Assembly (NCBI RefSeq): GCF_019966595.1
Contig: NZ_JAINFJ010000009.1
Location: 1 to 64,000, forward strand
From: Oricola indica
Lineage (GTDB): Bacteria; Pseudomonadota; Alphaproteobacteria; Rhizobiales; Rhizobiaceae
Direction of reading: 5' to 3'
Length of the DNA stretch: 64,000 bases
In this document: positions 7,489-15,691 of the stretch, piece by piece
How the letters are laid out: the number at the start of each line of letters is the position of its first letter
How positions within the stretch are numbered: position 1 is the first letter of the stretch
Position numbers and translations under genes: made by a program
Notes under the pieces: model-generated
Databases searched by the model: none
What the model was told of the DNA's origin: nothing
Seen by the model: the letters and a program-made list of their open reading frames with translations, nothing else

Positions 7489-8377
7489 GGTCGGGCCGCC
7501 CGGATCCGGCAAGTCGATGCTGGCCCAGCGCCTGCCATCGATCCTGCCGCCGCTGACGCCGGCCGAACTGCTCGATGTCTCGATGATCGCCTCGATCGCC
7601 GGCCAGCTTGCCGGCGGCAAATTGTCGGATCGCCGTCCCTTCCGTGCGCCGCATCATTCCGCCTCCATGGCGGCGATGGTCGGTGGCGGGCTGCGCGTCA
7701 AGCCGGGCGAAGTTTCTCTCGCCCACAATGGCGTACTGTTTCTCGACGAGTTTCCCGAATTCACGCCACAGGTGCTCGATTCGCTTCGCCAGCCGCTGGA
7801 GACGGGTGAATGTGTCATCGCCCGCGCCAATCACCGCGTCTCCTATCCGGCGCGCATCCAGCTTGTCGCGGCGATGAATCCGTGCCGCTGCGGCATGGCC
7901 GGTGAGCCCGGTCACACATGCGCGCGCGGGCCGCGCTGCGTCGCCGATTATCAGGCCCGCATCTCCGGCCCGCTGATGGACAGGATCGATCTGCGCGTCG
8001 AGGTTCCCGCCGTCACGCCTGGTGATCTGATACGCTCCCGCCCCGGCGAGCCGAGCGCGTCGGTCGCCAAGCGTGTCGCTGCCGCCCGCGCGATCCAGAC
8101 GGAGCGTTATGAAGCGCTCGCGATAAAGGGCGTCACCACCAACCACCACTGCCCGACGGCACTGATCGAACAGGTCGCGGATGTCGATGCCGGAGGGCTG
8201 CAACTGCTGAGCGATGCCGCCGACAGGATGAAGTTTTCGGCGCGCGCCTATCACCGCATCATGAAGGTTGCCCGCACGCTGGCCGATCTCGATGGTGCGG
8301 CGCAGACGGGCCGCATCCATGTCGCCGAGGCGATTTCCTACCGCATTGCCGGCGAGCGGCTGGCGTCCGCGGCATAG
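7478..8377 (+). pseudogene. comM: comM (Mg-chelatase-like competence protein), 3' part, disrupted
   Basis: From residue 1 of the fragment the sequence is a ComM/YifB AAA+ domain: MLMVGPPGSGKSMLAQRLPS (Walker A), the ISS-like SMIASIAGQL, FRAPHHSAS, Walker B LFLDEFPEF, and the zinc-knuckle-like MNPCRCGMAG with CARGPRC. It ends naturally with a C-terminal Mg_chelatase_C region (FSARAYHRIMKVARTLADLD). About 300 of roughly 510 residues remain; the N-terminal Lon-protease-like half is missing and presumably lies beyond the other end of the island. ComM aids branch migration during natural transformation, so the host would have lost that function unless the element excises. The fragment has no evident start site of its own; ATG 7481 lacks a ribosome site. 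Confidence 0.9.
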
Positions 8378-8399
8378 GTTCTCCAGCCGGACAGCACGG

Positions 8400-9059
8400 T
8401 CATCGCAGGCCAAGCAGGGCCGGAAGCGCCCGCATGTCGTCGAACAGAATGGCGCCCGCATCGGCGAGGCCCTCGGCATCGGTCAGCGGATCGGCGGTGT
8501 AGCCGAAGACGCGCATGCCCGCTGCCTTGCCGGCCAGCGCGCCGGCCGGGCTGTCTTCGATTACCGCGCAGCGTTCGGGCGGATGGCCCAGTTCGCTCGC
8601 GGCAAACAGGAACAGGTCGGGCGCGGGCTTGCCCTTCTCGACCATCCATGCCGAATACAGGACGTTCTCAAACAGTGGCAGGAGCCCTGAAACGCCGAGC
8701 GTCAGGTGCATCTTCTCGACCTTCGCCGATGAGGCGACGCAATAGGGCGTGTCGATGGCGTTCAGATAGAGGATGACCTCGCGCACATGCGGGATGGCCT
8801 CCACGCCGGCGGAAAAAAGGTCCGGCAGGCCGGCCAGCCAGCGGTCGGGGAAATCCGCGCCGAGATCGATCCCTTCTTCCTCCAGCAGAATGTCGCGGAC
8901 GCTCTTCATGGTGCGGCCCATGAAGCGCTTGCGGCATTGTGCCATTGTCAGGTCCAGGCCGTGCTCCGCGATGATCGCTGAAAGCCGCTGATTGGCGACG
9001 GTTTCGGTATCGACGAGCACGCCGTCGCAGTCGAAGATTACAAGTTCGGGGGGTGTCAT
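8400..9059 (-). CDS. HAD-superfamily hydrolase, beta-phosphoglucomutase/GPH-like (219 aa)
   Basis: Motif I is FDCDGVLVDTE with both catalytic aspartates, motif II VASSAK, motif III the KGKPAPDLFLFAA lysine, and motif IV VIEDSPAGALAGKAAGM. This is the class of sugar-phosphate phosphatases and phosphomutases with a helical cap (residues 15-85). The substrate cannot be told by eye. The start at 9059 (MTPPELVIF) is chosen because the fold begins immediately; a longer frame reaches into dut. It lies 13 bases downstream of dut and is likely co-transcribed with it. Confidence 0.88.
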   Translation of the reverse strand: MTPPELVIFDCDGVLVDTETVANQRLSAIIAEHGLDLTMAQCRKRFMGRTMKSVRDILLEEEGIDLGADFPDRWLAGLPDLFSAGVEAIPHVREVILYLNAIDTPYCVASSAKVEKMHLTLGVSGLLPLFENVLYSAWMVEKGKPAPDLFLFAASELGHPPERCAVIEDSPAGALAGKAAGMRVFGYTADPLTDAEGLADAGAILFDDMRALPALLGLR

Positions 9060-9072
9060 TTGGGGGTGTCCG

Positions 9073-9531
9073 TCAGTGGGTGCCCGTCGAGCCGAATCCG
9101 CCACCGCCGCGTGTCGTCCCGGAGGCCAGTTCGCCTTCCGTGACGGCGACCTGCGTGACCGGAGCGATGACCATCTGGGCGATACGCATGCCGCGCGTGA
9201 TTTCGAAGGGATCCGTCCCGTGGTTGATCAGCAGAACTTGCACCTCGCCGCGATAATCGGCGTCGATCGTGCCCGGCGTGTTGAGGCAGGTGATCCCGTG
9301 CTTGAGAGCGAGGCCGGAACGCGGCCGGATCTGGCCTTCGTGGCCGGCCGGAATCTCGAAAACGAAACCGGTCGGCACGAGCGCCCGCGCGCCCGGCTGC
9401 AAGGTCAACCGCATGTCGTCGGCCACAGCCGCGCGTAGATCCATGCCGGCGGCCTCCTCGGTTTCGTAACCGGGAAGGGCGATCCCGTCGCCATGCGGCA
9501 GGCGGATGAGTGTCAGGGTTGGAGACGTCAT
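9073..9531 (-). CDS. dut: Deoxyuridine 5'-triphosphate nucleotidohydrolase (152 aa)
   Basis: dUTPase hydrolyses dUTP to dUMP and pyrophosphate, keeping uracil out of DNA and supplying dTMP synthesis. All family motifs are visible: AGMDLRA (1), [11 protein letters not shown] (2), [13 protein letters not shown] (3), RIAQMVI (4) and the glycine-rich [10 protein letters not shown] (5) at the C-terminus. The length matches trimeric bacterial dUTPases. ATG at 9531 begins [14 protein letters not shown] as in relatives. In many alphaproteobacteria dut sits directly beside coaBC; here coaBC is eight kilobases away, separated by the 9.6-17.3 kb block. Confidence 0.95.
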   Translation of the reverse strand: MTSPTLTLIRLPHGDGIALPGYETEEAAGMDLRAAVADDMRLTLQPGARALVPTGFVFEIPAGHEGQIRPRSGLALKHGITCLNTPGTIDADYRGEVQVLLINHGTDPFEITRGMRIAQMVIAPVTQVAVTEGELASGTTRGGGGFGSTGTH

Positions 9532-9612
9532 TGCGGCTATCTGCCGCGCCCGCCCGTCTTCCGCAAGCGAAAGACGCAGCAATTCTGTGAGCAACGTCTC
9601 ACATCGGGAGAC

Positions 9613-10080
9613 TCACGCCGCCGCCGCTTCCAGCGCGGCGATGTCGATCTTCTGCATGGTCATCAGCACCGGCCAGACTTTCGACGCCTGCGGGCCGCTG
9701 AAAAGCTCGGCCGCGCGTTTCGGCACGATCTGCCAGGACAGGCCGAACCGGTCCTTGCACCATCCGCACTGGCTTTCCGCGCCGCCGTCGGCGGTGAGCG
9801 CCGCCCACAGGCGGTCTGTCTCCGACTGATCTTCGGTGCTGACCGAGATCGACACGGCTTCGGACAGCTTGAAATGCGGTCCGCCATTGATCGCCTGATA
9901 GGGCGTTCCGGCCAGGGTGAACTCAACCGCAAGCACCTCGCCCGGCTCGCCATGCGTCGCGTTCTCGATATGGCGGCTCACATGGTCGATGCGCGAATCC
10001 GGTATCAGGGAGCAATAGAACTCCGTCGCGGCAAGCGCCCCGTCATCGAACCACAGGCAGGTCTTGACCTTCCGCGTCAT
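9613..10080 (-). CDS. VOC superfamily protein, 3-demethylubiquinone-type domain (155 aa)
   Basis: MTRKVKTCLWFDDGALAATE starts a PhnB-like VOC fold with typical features: FYCSLIPDSRI, VEFTLAGTPYQAINGGPHFK, then LWAALTADGGAESQCGWCKD and RFGLSWQIVP. This subfamily carries the old Pfam label 3-dmu-9_3-mt, although most members do not act in ubiquinone synthesis. It is the last of four same-strand genes (9613-11157) with small gaps. The substrate is unknown; VOC proteins bind metals and act on small molecules such as antibiotics or glutathione adducts. Confidence 0.85.
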   Translation of the reverse strand: MTRKVKTCLWFDDGALAATEFYCSLIPDSRIDHVSRHIENATHGEPGEVLAVEFTLAGTPYQAINGGPHFKLSEAVSISVSTEDQSETDRLWAALTADGGAESQCGWCKDRFGLSWQIVPKRAAELFSGPQASKVWPVLMTMQKIDIAALEAAAA

Positions 10081-10098
10081 GTCGGCGTCCTCCCTGGT

Positions 10099-10452
10099 TC
10101 AGGATCTGGCGATTGTCTCGAAGCCGCCGAAGATCAGCCGCTTTCCGTCGAAGGGCATCTCGCCGAGACGTTCGAAAATCGAGGGATCGTCCTCGAACTT
10201 TTTCCAGCCCGCGTCGCGTGCTTCCTTCGAGGGCCATTCGACCCAGGAGAAGACGACGACCTCGTCATCCTTCTTCTTGACGGCCATCGGAAACGACGTG
10301 ACTTCGCCATCCGGCACCGTCTCACCCCAGCAGTCGACAACGGATGTCGCGCCCAGACTTTTGAAAACCTCGGCGGTGCGTTTCGCATATTCGAGATATG
10401 CCTCTTTTCCATTCGCCGGCGCCGCGGCGACCATTCCGTCTACATAGGTCAT
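10099..10452 (-). CDS. DUF1428 family protein (117 aa)
   Basis: The DUF1428 pattern is clear: MTYVDGMVAAAPANGKEAYL, FKSLGATSVVDCWGETVPDGE, then VVVFSWVEWPSKEARDAGWK and MPFDGKRLIFGGFE. These are dimeric ferredoxin-like alpha/beta-barrel proteins of unknown function (E. coli YbaA-like). It belongs to the VOC-DUF4287-DUF1428-VOC unit, 18 bases from the next gene. Such genes often travel with ArsR-type regulators and SRPBCC proteins; none is next to it here. Confidence 0.88.
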   Translation of the reverse strand: MTYVDGMVAAAPANGKEAYLEYAKRTAEVFKSLGATSVVDCWGETVPDGEVTSFPMAVKKKDDEVVVFSWVEWPSKEARDAGWKKFEDDPSIFERLGEMPFDGKRLIFGGFETIARS

Positions 10453-10484
10453 GATGCTTGTCCTTTAGTGCTTGGCCGCCGAAG

Positions 10485-10715
10485 CTATTGGCTGCCTTCC
10501 TTGTTTGCGCCTTTGAGAAGCGCGACGATCGCCATGGCGTGGCCGTGGCCGAGCCCGAAATCCTGCTTCAGCCAGTCGGTGATCTGCGTCGCCTTCACGC
10601 CCGGGGCGAGCCCGGAGCTGCCGGTGAAGCCTTTTCGGGCGGCCATCGCCTTGAAATCCGCCGGTGATTTGCAGGTCTTGGCCTGTATGTTGTCGAGATA
10701 TGCTCGGAAAGACAT
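10485..10715 (-). CDS. DUF4287 family protein (76 aa)
   Basis: The short protein begins MSFRAYLDNIQAKTCKSPAD and contains GVKATQITDWLKQDFGLGHG and HAMAIVALLK, the full pattern of the DUF4287 domain (a helical module often fused to DUF5655). It lies between the DUF1428 gene and the VOC gene of the same operon. Function is not established. Confidence 0.88.
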   Translation of the reverse strand: MSFRAYLDNIQAKTCKSPADFKAMAARKGFTGSSGLAPGVKATQITDWLKQDFGLGHGHAMAIVALLKGANKEGSQ

Positions 10716-10737
10716 CGGGTTGTCCGCCTCCCTTGCC

Positions 10738-11157
10738 TCAGTTCATCGCCTTGGAACCGGTGAAATTGATCATCCACGGCGTACCGAACCGGTCGGAGAA
10801 CATGGCAAAGCGTTCCGCCCAAAAGGTCTCCTCCAGAGGCATGCGCACGTCACCGTCCCTGGACAGGGCGTTGAAGATCCGCTCTGCCTCCTCAATCGAG
10901 TTCGCCGCCAACGAGATGTTGAAGCCTTGCGGCTTCGTATACCATTCGCCCGGCGCGTCAGAGGCCATGATATTGGCCGAGCCGAGCCGCATGTTCATGT
11001 TCATCACAAGATCGTCGCCGCCGGGCATTCGGCTTTCCGGGTCCGGCGCGTCACCATTCTTGAACACGCTGGTGATCTCGCCGCCGAGCGCCTCGGCATA
11101 GAACGTCATGGCTTCAAGGCAGTTGCCGTCGAAATAGAGATAGATGGTCGGTTCCAT
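10738..11157 (-). CDS. VOC family protein, PhnB-like (139 aa)
   Basis: MEPTIYLYFDGNCLEAMTFY begins the PhnB-like fold; ALGGEITSVFKNGDAP, PGGDDLVMNMNMRLG and the C-terminal RFGTPWMINFTG complete it. The ATG at 11157 is used because homology begins there; a longer open frame runs antisense to prfC and is not believed. It is the first gene of the four-gene unit, with a palindromic operator candidate 50 bases upstream. Some PhnB-like proteins are resistance or detoxification factors, but nothing here identifies the ligand. Confidence 0.86.
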   Translation of the reverse strand: MEPTIYLYFDGNCLEAMTFYAEALGGEITSVFKNGDAPDPESRMPGGDDLVMNMNMRLGSANIMASDAPGEWYTKPQGFNISLAANSIEEAERIFNALSRDGDVRMPLEETFWAERFAMFSDRFGTPWMINFTGSKAMN

Positions 11158-11207
11158 GCGGGTTCCTCTCGCAATGGCTGTGTGGATGAGGCGACTGTAG
11201 ATCGAAG

Positions 11208-11227
11208 ATAGATTGATATCAACGTAT
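11208..11227. promoter_or_regulatory. Palindromic operator candidate upstream of the VOC operon
   Basis: ATAGATTGATATCAACGTAT contains the perfect ten-base palindrome TTGATATCAA flanked by matching ATA/TAT ends. It lies 51-70 bases before the VOC start and about 97 bases before prfC on the other side. Its size and symmetry suit an ArsR/SmtB-type winged-helix dimer, the regulator class that commonly controls VOC/DUF1428/SRPBCC operons. No such regulator gene is in the window. Confidence 0.45.
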
Positions 11228-11323
11228 ATTTGACGAAAAGATGCAGTCGTCGCCCCTCGTGATCGTGTTTGACAGCCGCGCCCGCGCCTGCGAGAAGCGC
11301 GGCAAGTTTTCACGGACACGACC

Positions 11324-12916
11324 ATGGCCGAAAATCTCAAGGACGCCGTCGCGCGCCGTCGCACTTTCGCGATCATTTCCCACCCGGATGCGGGCAAGAC
11401 CACGCTGACCGAAAAGCTGCTGCTGTTCGGCGGTGCGATCCAGCTCGCGGGTGAGGTGAAGGCCAAGCGCAATCGCGTGCAGAGCCGGTCCGACTGGATG
11501 AAGATCGAGCGTGAGCGCGGTATCTCCGTCGTCACCTCGGTGATGACCTTCGAATATGGCGGGCATGTCTTCAACCTGCTGGACACGCCGGGTCACGAGG
11601 ACTTTTCCGACGACACCTATCGCACGCTGACCGCCGTCGATGCCGCCGTTATGGTGATCGACGCCGCGAAGGGCATCGAGCCGCGCACGCTCAAATTGTT
11701 CGAGGTCTGCCGCCTGCGCGATATCCCGATCGTCACCTTCGTCAACAAGATGGACCGCGAAAGCCGCGATCCCTTCGAGATCCTGGACGAGATCGAACAG
11801 AAGCTCGCGCTCGATACCGCGCCTGTGACGTGGCCGATCGGTCGCGCCAAGACCTTCGCCGGAACGTGGAACATGGCCGAGGGCACGATGCGCCGCGAAG
11901 ACGCTCAGGTCGAGCCGGTAAAGGTCAATGGCCCGGAATCGGACGGTGTCTCGGGCCTGCTGCCGGAAAACGAGCGCGAGACCTTCATCGAGGAGGCCGC
12001 GCTCGCGCAGGAAGCCTGCCGCCCCTTCGACAGACAAGCCTTTCTCGAGGGCCATCTGACGCCGGTCTATTTCGGTTCGGCCCTGAAGAACTACGGCGTG
12101 CGCGACCTGATCGAGGCGCTTGGCGATTTCGCGCCGCCGCCGCGCGCCCAGGAAAGTGACAAGCGCGTCATCGAGGCGACCGAGCCGTCACTGACGGCCT
12201 TCGTCTTCAAGATCCAGGCCAATATGGACCCGAACCACCGCGATCGCATCGCCTTCGTACGCGTCTGCTCCGGTTCGCTCGATCGTGGCATGAAGGCGAA
12301 GCTCGTGCGCACCGGCAAGTCGATGACGCTGTCGGCGCCGATGTTCTTCTTCGCCCACCAGAGACAGATCGCCGACAATGCGGTTGCCGGTGACGTGGTC
12401 GGCATTCCGAACCACGGCACGCTTCGCATCGGCGATACGCTGACCGAGGGAGAGGATCTGCTGTTTCGCGGCGTGCCGAACTTCGCGCCGGAAATCCTCC
12501 GCCGCGTCCGCCTCGGCGATGCGATGAAGGCCAAGAAGCTGCGCGAGGCGCTGCAACAGATGGCCGAGGAAGGCGTTGTCCAGCTCTTCGTGCCCGAAGA
12601 CGGCTCGCCGGCTGTTGTCGGCGTGGTCGGCGCGCTGCAGCTCGACGTGCTCAAGGAGCGGCTGAAGCAGGAATACGGTCTGCCGGTCGATTTCGAGGCC
12701 GCGCGTTTCAATGTCTGCCGCTGGATCTCGCATGAGGACCGGGGTCAGCTCGAAACCTTCATGCAGAAACACCGCGCCGCGATTGCACGGGACCTCGACG
12801 GCGACCCTGTTTTTCTCGCCGAGAACGCCTTCTCGCTCAATTACGAGGCCGACCGCGCGCCGGGCATGGTCTTCGACGAAATCAAGGACTATCAGATCCG
12901 CGCCAAGGCCGCCTGA
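11324..12916 (+). CDS. prfC: Peptide chain release factor 3 (530 aa)
   Basis: RF3 is the translational GTPase that removes RF1 and RF2 from the ribosome after peptide release. The G motifs are SHPDAGKTTLTEKLL (G1), the RGISVVTSVM switch (G2), DTPGHEDFSDDTYR (G3) and NKMDRE (G4), followed by domains II and III (FVFKIQANMDPNHRDRIAFV and RPxM-like regions, GAMKAKKLREALQQMAEEG-type helix). Length equals the family norm. The start at 11324 lies in a gap shared with the divergent VOC operon. It is monocistronic. Confidence 0.96.
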   Translation: MAENLKDAVARRRTFAIISHPDAGKTTLTEKLLLFGGAIQLAGEVKAKRNRVQSRSDWMKIERERGISVVTSVMTFEYGGHVFNLLDTPGHEDFSDDTYRTLTAVDAAVMVIDAAKGIEPRTLKLFEVCRLRDIPIVTFVNKMDRESRDPFEILDEIEQKLALDTAPVTWPIGRAKTFAGTWNMAEGTMRREDAQVEPVKVNGPESDGVSGLLPENERETFIEEAALAQEACRPFDRQAFLEGHLTPVYFGSALKNYGVRDLIEALGDFAPPPRAQESDKRVIEATEPSLTAFVFKIQANMDPNHRDRIAFVRVCSGSLDRGMKAKLVRTGKSMTLSAPMFFFAHQRQIADNAVAGDVVGIPNHGTLRIGDTLTEGEDLLFRGVPNFAPEILRRVRLGDAMKAKKLREALQQMAEEGVVQLFVPEDGSPAVVGVVGALQLDVLKERLKQEYGLPVDFEAARFNVCRWISHEDRGQLETFMQKHRAAIARDLDGDPVFLAENAFSLNYEADRAPGMVFDEIKDYQIRAKAA

Positions 12917-13051
12917 CCGCCGGTTGGCACGATGCGCTGTTCTGCCGCGCAAAGGCAGAAAGCTATGTCTTTGTTCCAGGCGGTCGGATGACTATCTGAG
13001 GCATGAACACAGATTTTGCGCCTTGGCGCGGTAACCGAAAAGGAGAGTATG

Positions 13052-13705
13052 ATGAGCCTTCGTATCAACGACACAGTGCCGGACTTCACCGCAGAAACCA
13101 GCGAGGGAACGATCAGCTTCCATGACTGGATCGGCGATTCCTGGGCCATCCTGTTTTCGCATCCGAAGGATTTCACGCCCGTTTGCACCACCGAATTCGG
13201 TGCCGTCGCGCGCCTCGACGACGAGTGGACCAAGCGCAACACCAAGGTGATCGGCATCTCCGTCGATGGCGTCGAGGAACACAAGCAGTGGAAGAGCGAT
13301 ATCGAATCCTATGCCGGACTGCCGGCGAAGTTCCCGATCATCGCCGATACCGACCTCGCGGTCTCCAAGGCCTTCGACATGCTGCCCGCTGAATATTACC
13401 TTCCGGGCACGCCGACGCCGGCCGATAGCCAGACCGTGCGATCCGTGTTCATCATCGGTCCCGACAAGAAGCTGAAACTGTCGATGACCTACCCGATGAC
13501 CGTCGGCCGCAACTTCGCCGAGGTTCTTCGCGCGCTTGATGCGCTGCAGACATCGACGAAAAACGCTGTCGCGACGCCGGCGGACTGGAAGATCGGCGAA
13601 CCGATCATCATTCCGACCTCGGTCAATGACGAGGCGGCGAAAGAGAAGTTCGGCGAATTCGAGACGATCTTCCCGTATCTGCGCAAGGCAAACCTGCCGG
13701 GCTGA
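13052..13705 (+). CDS. 1-Cys peroxiredoxin, Prx6 subfamily (217 aa)
   Basis: The protein reduces peroxides through Cys45 in DFTPVCTTEFG; the usual Prx6 partners (HPKDFTPVCTTE, a later R and the long C-terminal domain with GWKIGE-like sequence ADWKIGEPIIIP) are present and the typical resolving cysteine is absent. ATG 13052 is preferred over the adjacent ATG 13049, because AGGAG at 13041-13045 is then six bases away. A strong rho-independent terminator follows. It has its own promoter region of about 130 bases. Confidence 0.93.
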   Translation: MSLRINDTVPDFTAETSEGTISFHDWIGDSWAILFSHPKDFTPVCTTEFGAVARLDDEWTKRNTKVIGISVDGVEEHKQWKSDIESYAGLPAKFPIIADTDLAVSKAFDMLPAEYYLPGTPTPADSQTVRSVFIIGPDKKLKLSMTYPMTVGRNFAEVLRALDALQTSTKNAVATPADWKIGEPIIIPTSVNDEAAKEKFGEFETIFPYLRKANLPG

Positions 13706-13727
13706 TATCGGGTCGCATCAAGTTTGG

Positions 13728-13755
13728 AACCGGCGGCATTGTCCGCCGGTTTTTT
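13728..13755 (+). terminator. Rho-independent terminator after the peroxiredoxin gene
   Basis: AACCGGCGG (13728-13736) and CCGCCGGTT (13743-13751) form a nine-base-pair stem with a six-base loop CATTGT, followed by TTTT. This is the clearest terminator in the window. Confidence 0.92.
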
Positions 13756-13801
13756 CTTGCGCGGTTCTGACATCGCCGACGCGCCGGGTTAAGGGAATGG
13801 C

Positions 13802-14986
13802 ATGAAGTCTCGCCGCTACGATGTCGTCATTCTCGGAGCCGGAGCCGCCGGTTTGTTCTGCGGCGTGGAAGCCGCTAGGCGCGGCCGTGCCGTGCTCGTC
13901 GTCGATCATGCGCGACAGCCCGGAGAAAAGATCCGGATTTCAGGTGGAGGCCGCTGCAACTTCACCAACATCCATGCGTCGCCGGCCAACTTCCTCTCCG
14001 CCAACCCGCATTTTTGCATTTCGGCCCTGAAGCGGTTCACCGCCGCCGATTTCCTCGCCCGCGTGGAGGAACGCGGCATAGCCTGGCACGAGAAGACGCT
14101 CGGTCAGCTGTTCTGCGACGGCTCGGCAAGACAGATCGTCGACATGTTGACCGACGATCTCGTGCAGGCCGGCGGAACGCTCGAACTCTCGACAAGCGTC
14201 GACGAGATCACGCGGCCGGGCGCAGCATTCGAATTGCGCCTGTCCACGGGCCCGGTCTCCTGCGCGTCGCTTGTGATCGCGACCGGCGGCAAATCGATCC
14301 CGAAAATGGGCGCGACCGGTTTCGCCTATCGTGTCGCCGAGCAATTCGGCCTTGCTGTCACCGAAACCCGGCCGGGTCTCGTCCCGCTGACATTCGAACC
14401 GAACCTCCTGGAGCGTATCAAGCCGCTGGCGGGCGTCAGCACGGAGGCGCGCGTTGCCCATGGCGGGACGAGCTTCGACGAGGCGTTGCTGTTTACCCAT
14501 CGCGGCCTCTCGGGCCCGGCGATCCTGCAAATCTCGAGTTACTGGCGCGAAGGCGACGCGATCAGCGTCGATCTGGCGCCGGGCGATGATGTTTTCGCGA
14601 TCCTGCGCGAAGCCCGCCAGTTGGCCGGCAAACAGGAGGCCCAGACCGTCCTCGCTAGAACGCTGCCGAAGGCGCTGGCGCAATTTATCGTCACAGAGGC
14701 AGGCGCCTCGGGCACGCTGGCGGAACTGAACGACGCCGCGCTGCGCCGTATCGCCGACACGATTCATCGCTGGAAGGTCAAGCCGTCCGGCTCGGAAGGC
14801 TATCGCACGGCCGAAGTAACGCTGGGCGGCATTGACACGGCCGGCCTCGATCAGAAAACGATGGAATCGAAATCGGTTCCGGGACTTCATGTCATCGGCG
14901 AGGCTGCCGATGTTACCGGCTGGCTCGGCGGCTACAATTTCCAGTGGGCCTGGTCGTCCGGCTGGGCGGCGGGACAGGCGGTCTAG
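13802..14986 (+). CDS. BaiN/HI0933-family FAD-dependent oxidoreductase (394 aa)
   Basis: The Rossmann start YDVVILGAGAAGLFCGVEAA, the characteristic GEKIRISGGGRCNFTN, the FTHRGLSGPAILQIS insertion and the C-terminal VTLGGIDTAGLDQKTMESK with GEAADVTGWLGGYNFQWAW mark this flavoprotein family (HI0933, YhiN, BaiN). Members are related to bile-acid dehydrogenating enzymes, but most are of unknown role. The AAGGGAA ribosome site precedes ATG 13802. The converging membrane-protein gene ends eight bases after its stop. Confidence 0.92.
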   Translation: MKSRRYDVVILGAGAAGLFCGVEAARRGRAVLVVDHARQPGEKIRISGGGRCNFTNIHASPANFLSANPHFCISALKRFTAADFLARVEERGIAWHEKTLGQLFCDGSARQIVDMLTDDLVQAGGTLELSTSVDEITRPGAAFELRLSTGPVSCASLVIATGGKSIPKMGATGFAYRVAEQFGLAVTETRPGLVPLTFEPNLLERIKPLAGVSTEARVAHGGTSFDEALLFTHRGLSGPAILQISSYWREGDAISVDLAPGDDVFAILREARQLAGKQEAQTVLARTLPKALAQFIVTEAGASGTLAELNDAALRRIADTIHRWKVKPSGSEGYRTAEVTLGGIDTAGLDQKTMESKSVPGLHVIGEAADVTGWLGGYNFQWAWSSGWAAGQAV

Positions 14987-14993
14987 ATACCCG

Positions 14994-15590
14994 TCAACGT
15001 TTCAGATCGCCTCTTATCTGCTTGAGGTTCGCGCGATAGGTCTCGGCGTCCCCGTAATCGACAAACGCCTCGAAATGGTCATGCGGATCGGCGCTTCGGC
15101 GGGCATGCTTGATCGGGCACCAATATTGTTCCGTACGCCCGGCCACCTCGCGCACATAGGCGATCAGCCCGTTGGCATAACCGCAATAGACGCAGTTCAG
15201 CTTCTCGATCCCGTTCAGATAGGCGAGATGCTGCCGGTCGACGATGATGTGGTCGCGCCGGCGCACAAGCGGGATCCCGTAAATCCGGAAACAGACATGC
15301 TGGTAGAGCGTCACGGCCGCATCGAGAAAGACCAGCGGCACAATCAGCCCGTAGATCAGCGGTGCCGACAGGATGAAGCCGAGCGGCGCGCCGACGATGT
15401 ATTTCACCAGTCCGATGCGATAGCGCCGCTGCAATTCGCGGATATCGCGTTCGAAACGCACCTTGCCGCGATGCAGCGTATAGCGGAAATGTTCGCGCTG
15501 TTCGGCGAGCTCCGTTTCGAATTCGGATTCGATCTCCTGCCGCGTGGCGCTCAACCGCGCCTGCAGGTCTTCGAGAACGGAACGTCCCAT
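14994..15590 (-). CDS. Conserved membrane protein with CxxC motif (198 aa)
   Basis: An N-terminal helix of about 60 residues, rich in E, R and Q and probably coiled-coil (LSATRQEIESEFETELAEQR), precedes two membrane segments around residues 68-100 (LVKYIVGAPLGFILSAPLIY and GLIVPLVFLDAAVTLYQHV). A cytoplasmic or periplasmic tail has LNCVYCGYANGL and WCPIKHARRSADPHDHFEAF, which could hold a metal or an iron-sulfur site. I know no function. ATG 15590 is chosen; GTG 15596 is an alternative with GAGGTG closer by. It converges on the BaiN-like gene. Confidence 0.72.
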   Translation of the reverse strand: MGRSVLEDLQARLSATRQEIESEFETELAEQREHFRYTLHRGKVRFERDIRELQRRYRIGLVKYIVGAPLGFILSAPLIYGLIVPLVFLDAAVTLYQHVCFRIYGIPLVRRRDHIIVDRQHLAYLNGIEKLNCVYCGYANGLIAYVREVAGRTEQYWCPIKHARRSADPHDHFEAFVDYGDAETYRANLKQIRGDLKR

Positions 15591-15691
15591 CGTCACACCT
15601 CATTTCGACAATGGGTGGACGATAGCACCGGGTGACCGATTGTCGATCCGGAAGAAATGGCCGCCGGATGGAGTGCCGGCGGCCATAAGTC

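Noticed and set aside
10738-11586. Longer start for the first VOC gene
   Set aside because: Upstream codons are antisense to prfC; homology and fold begin at 11157.
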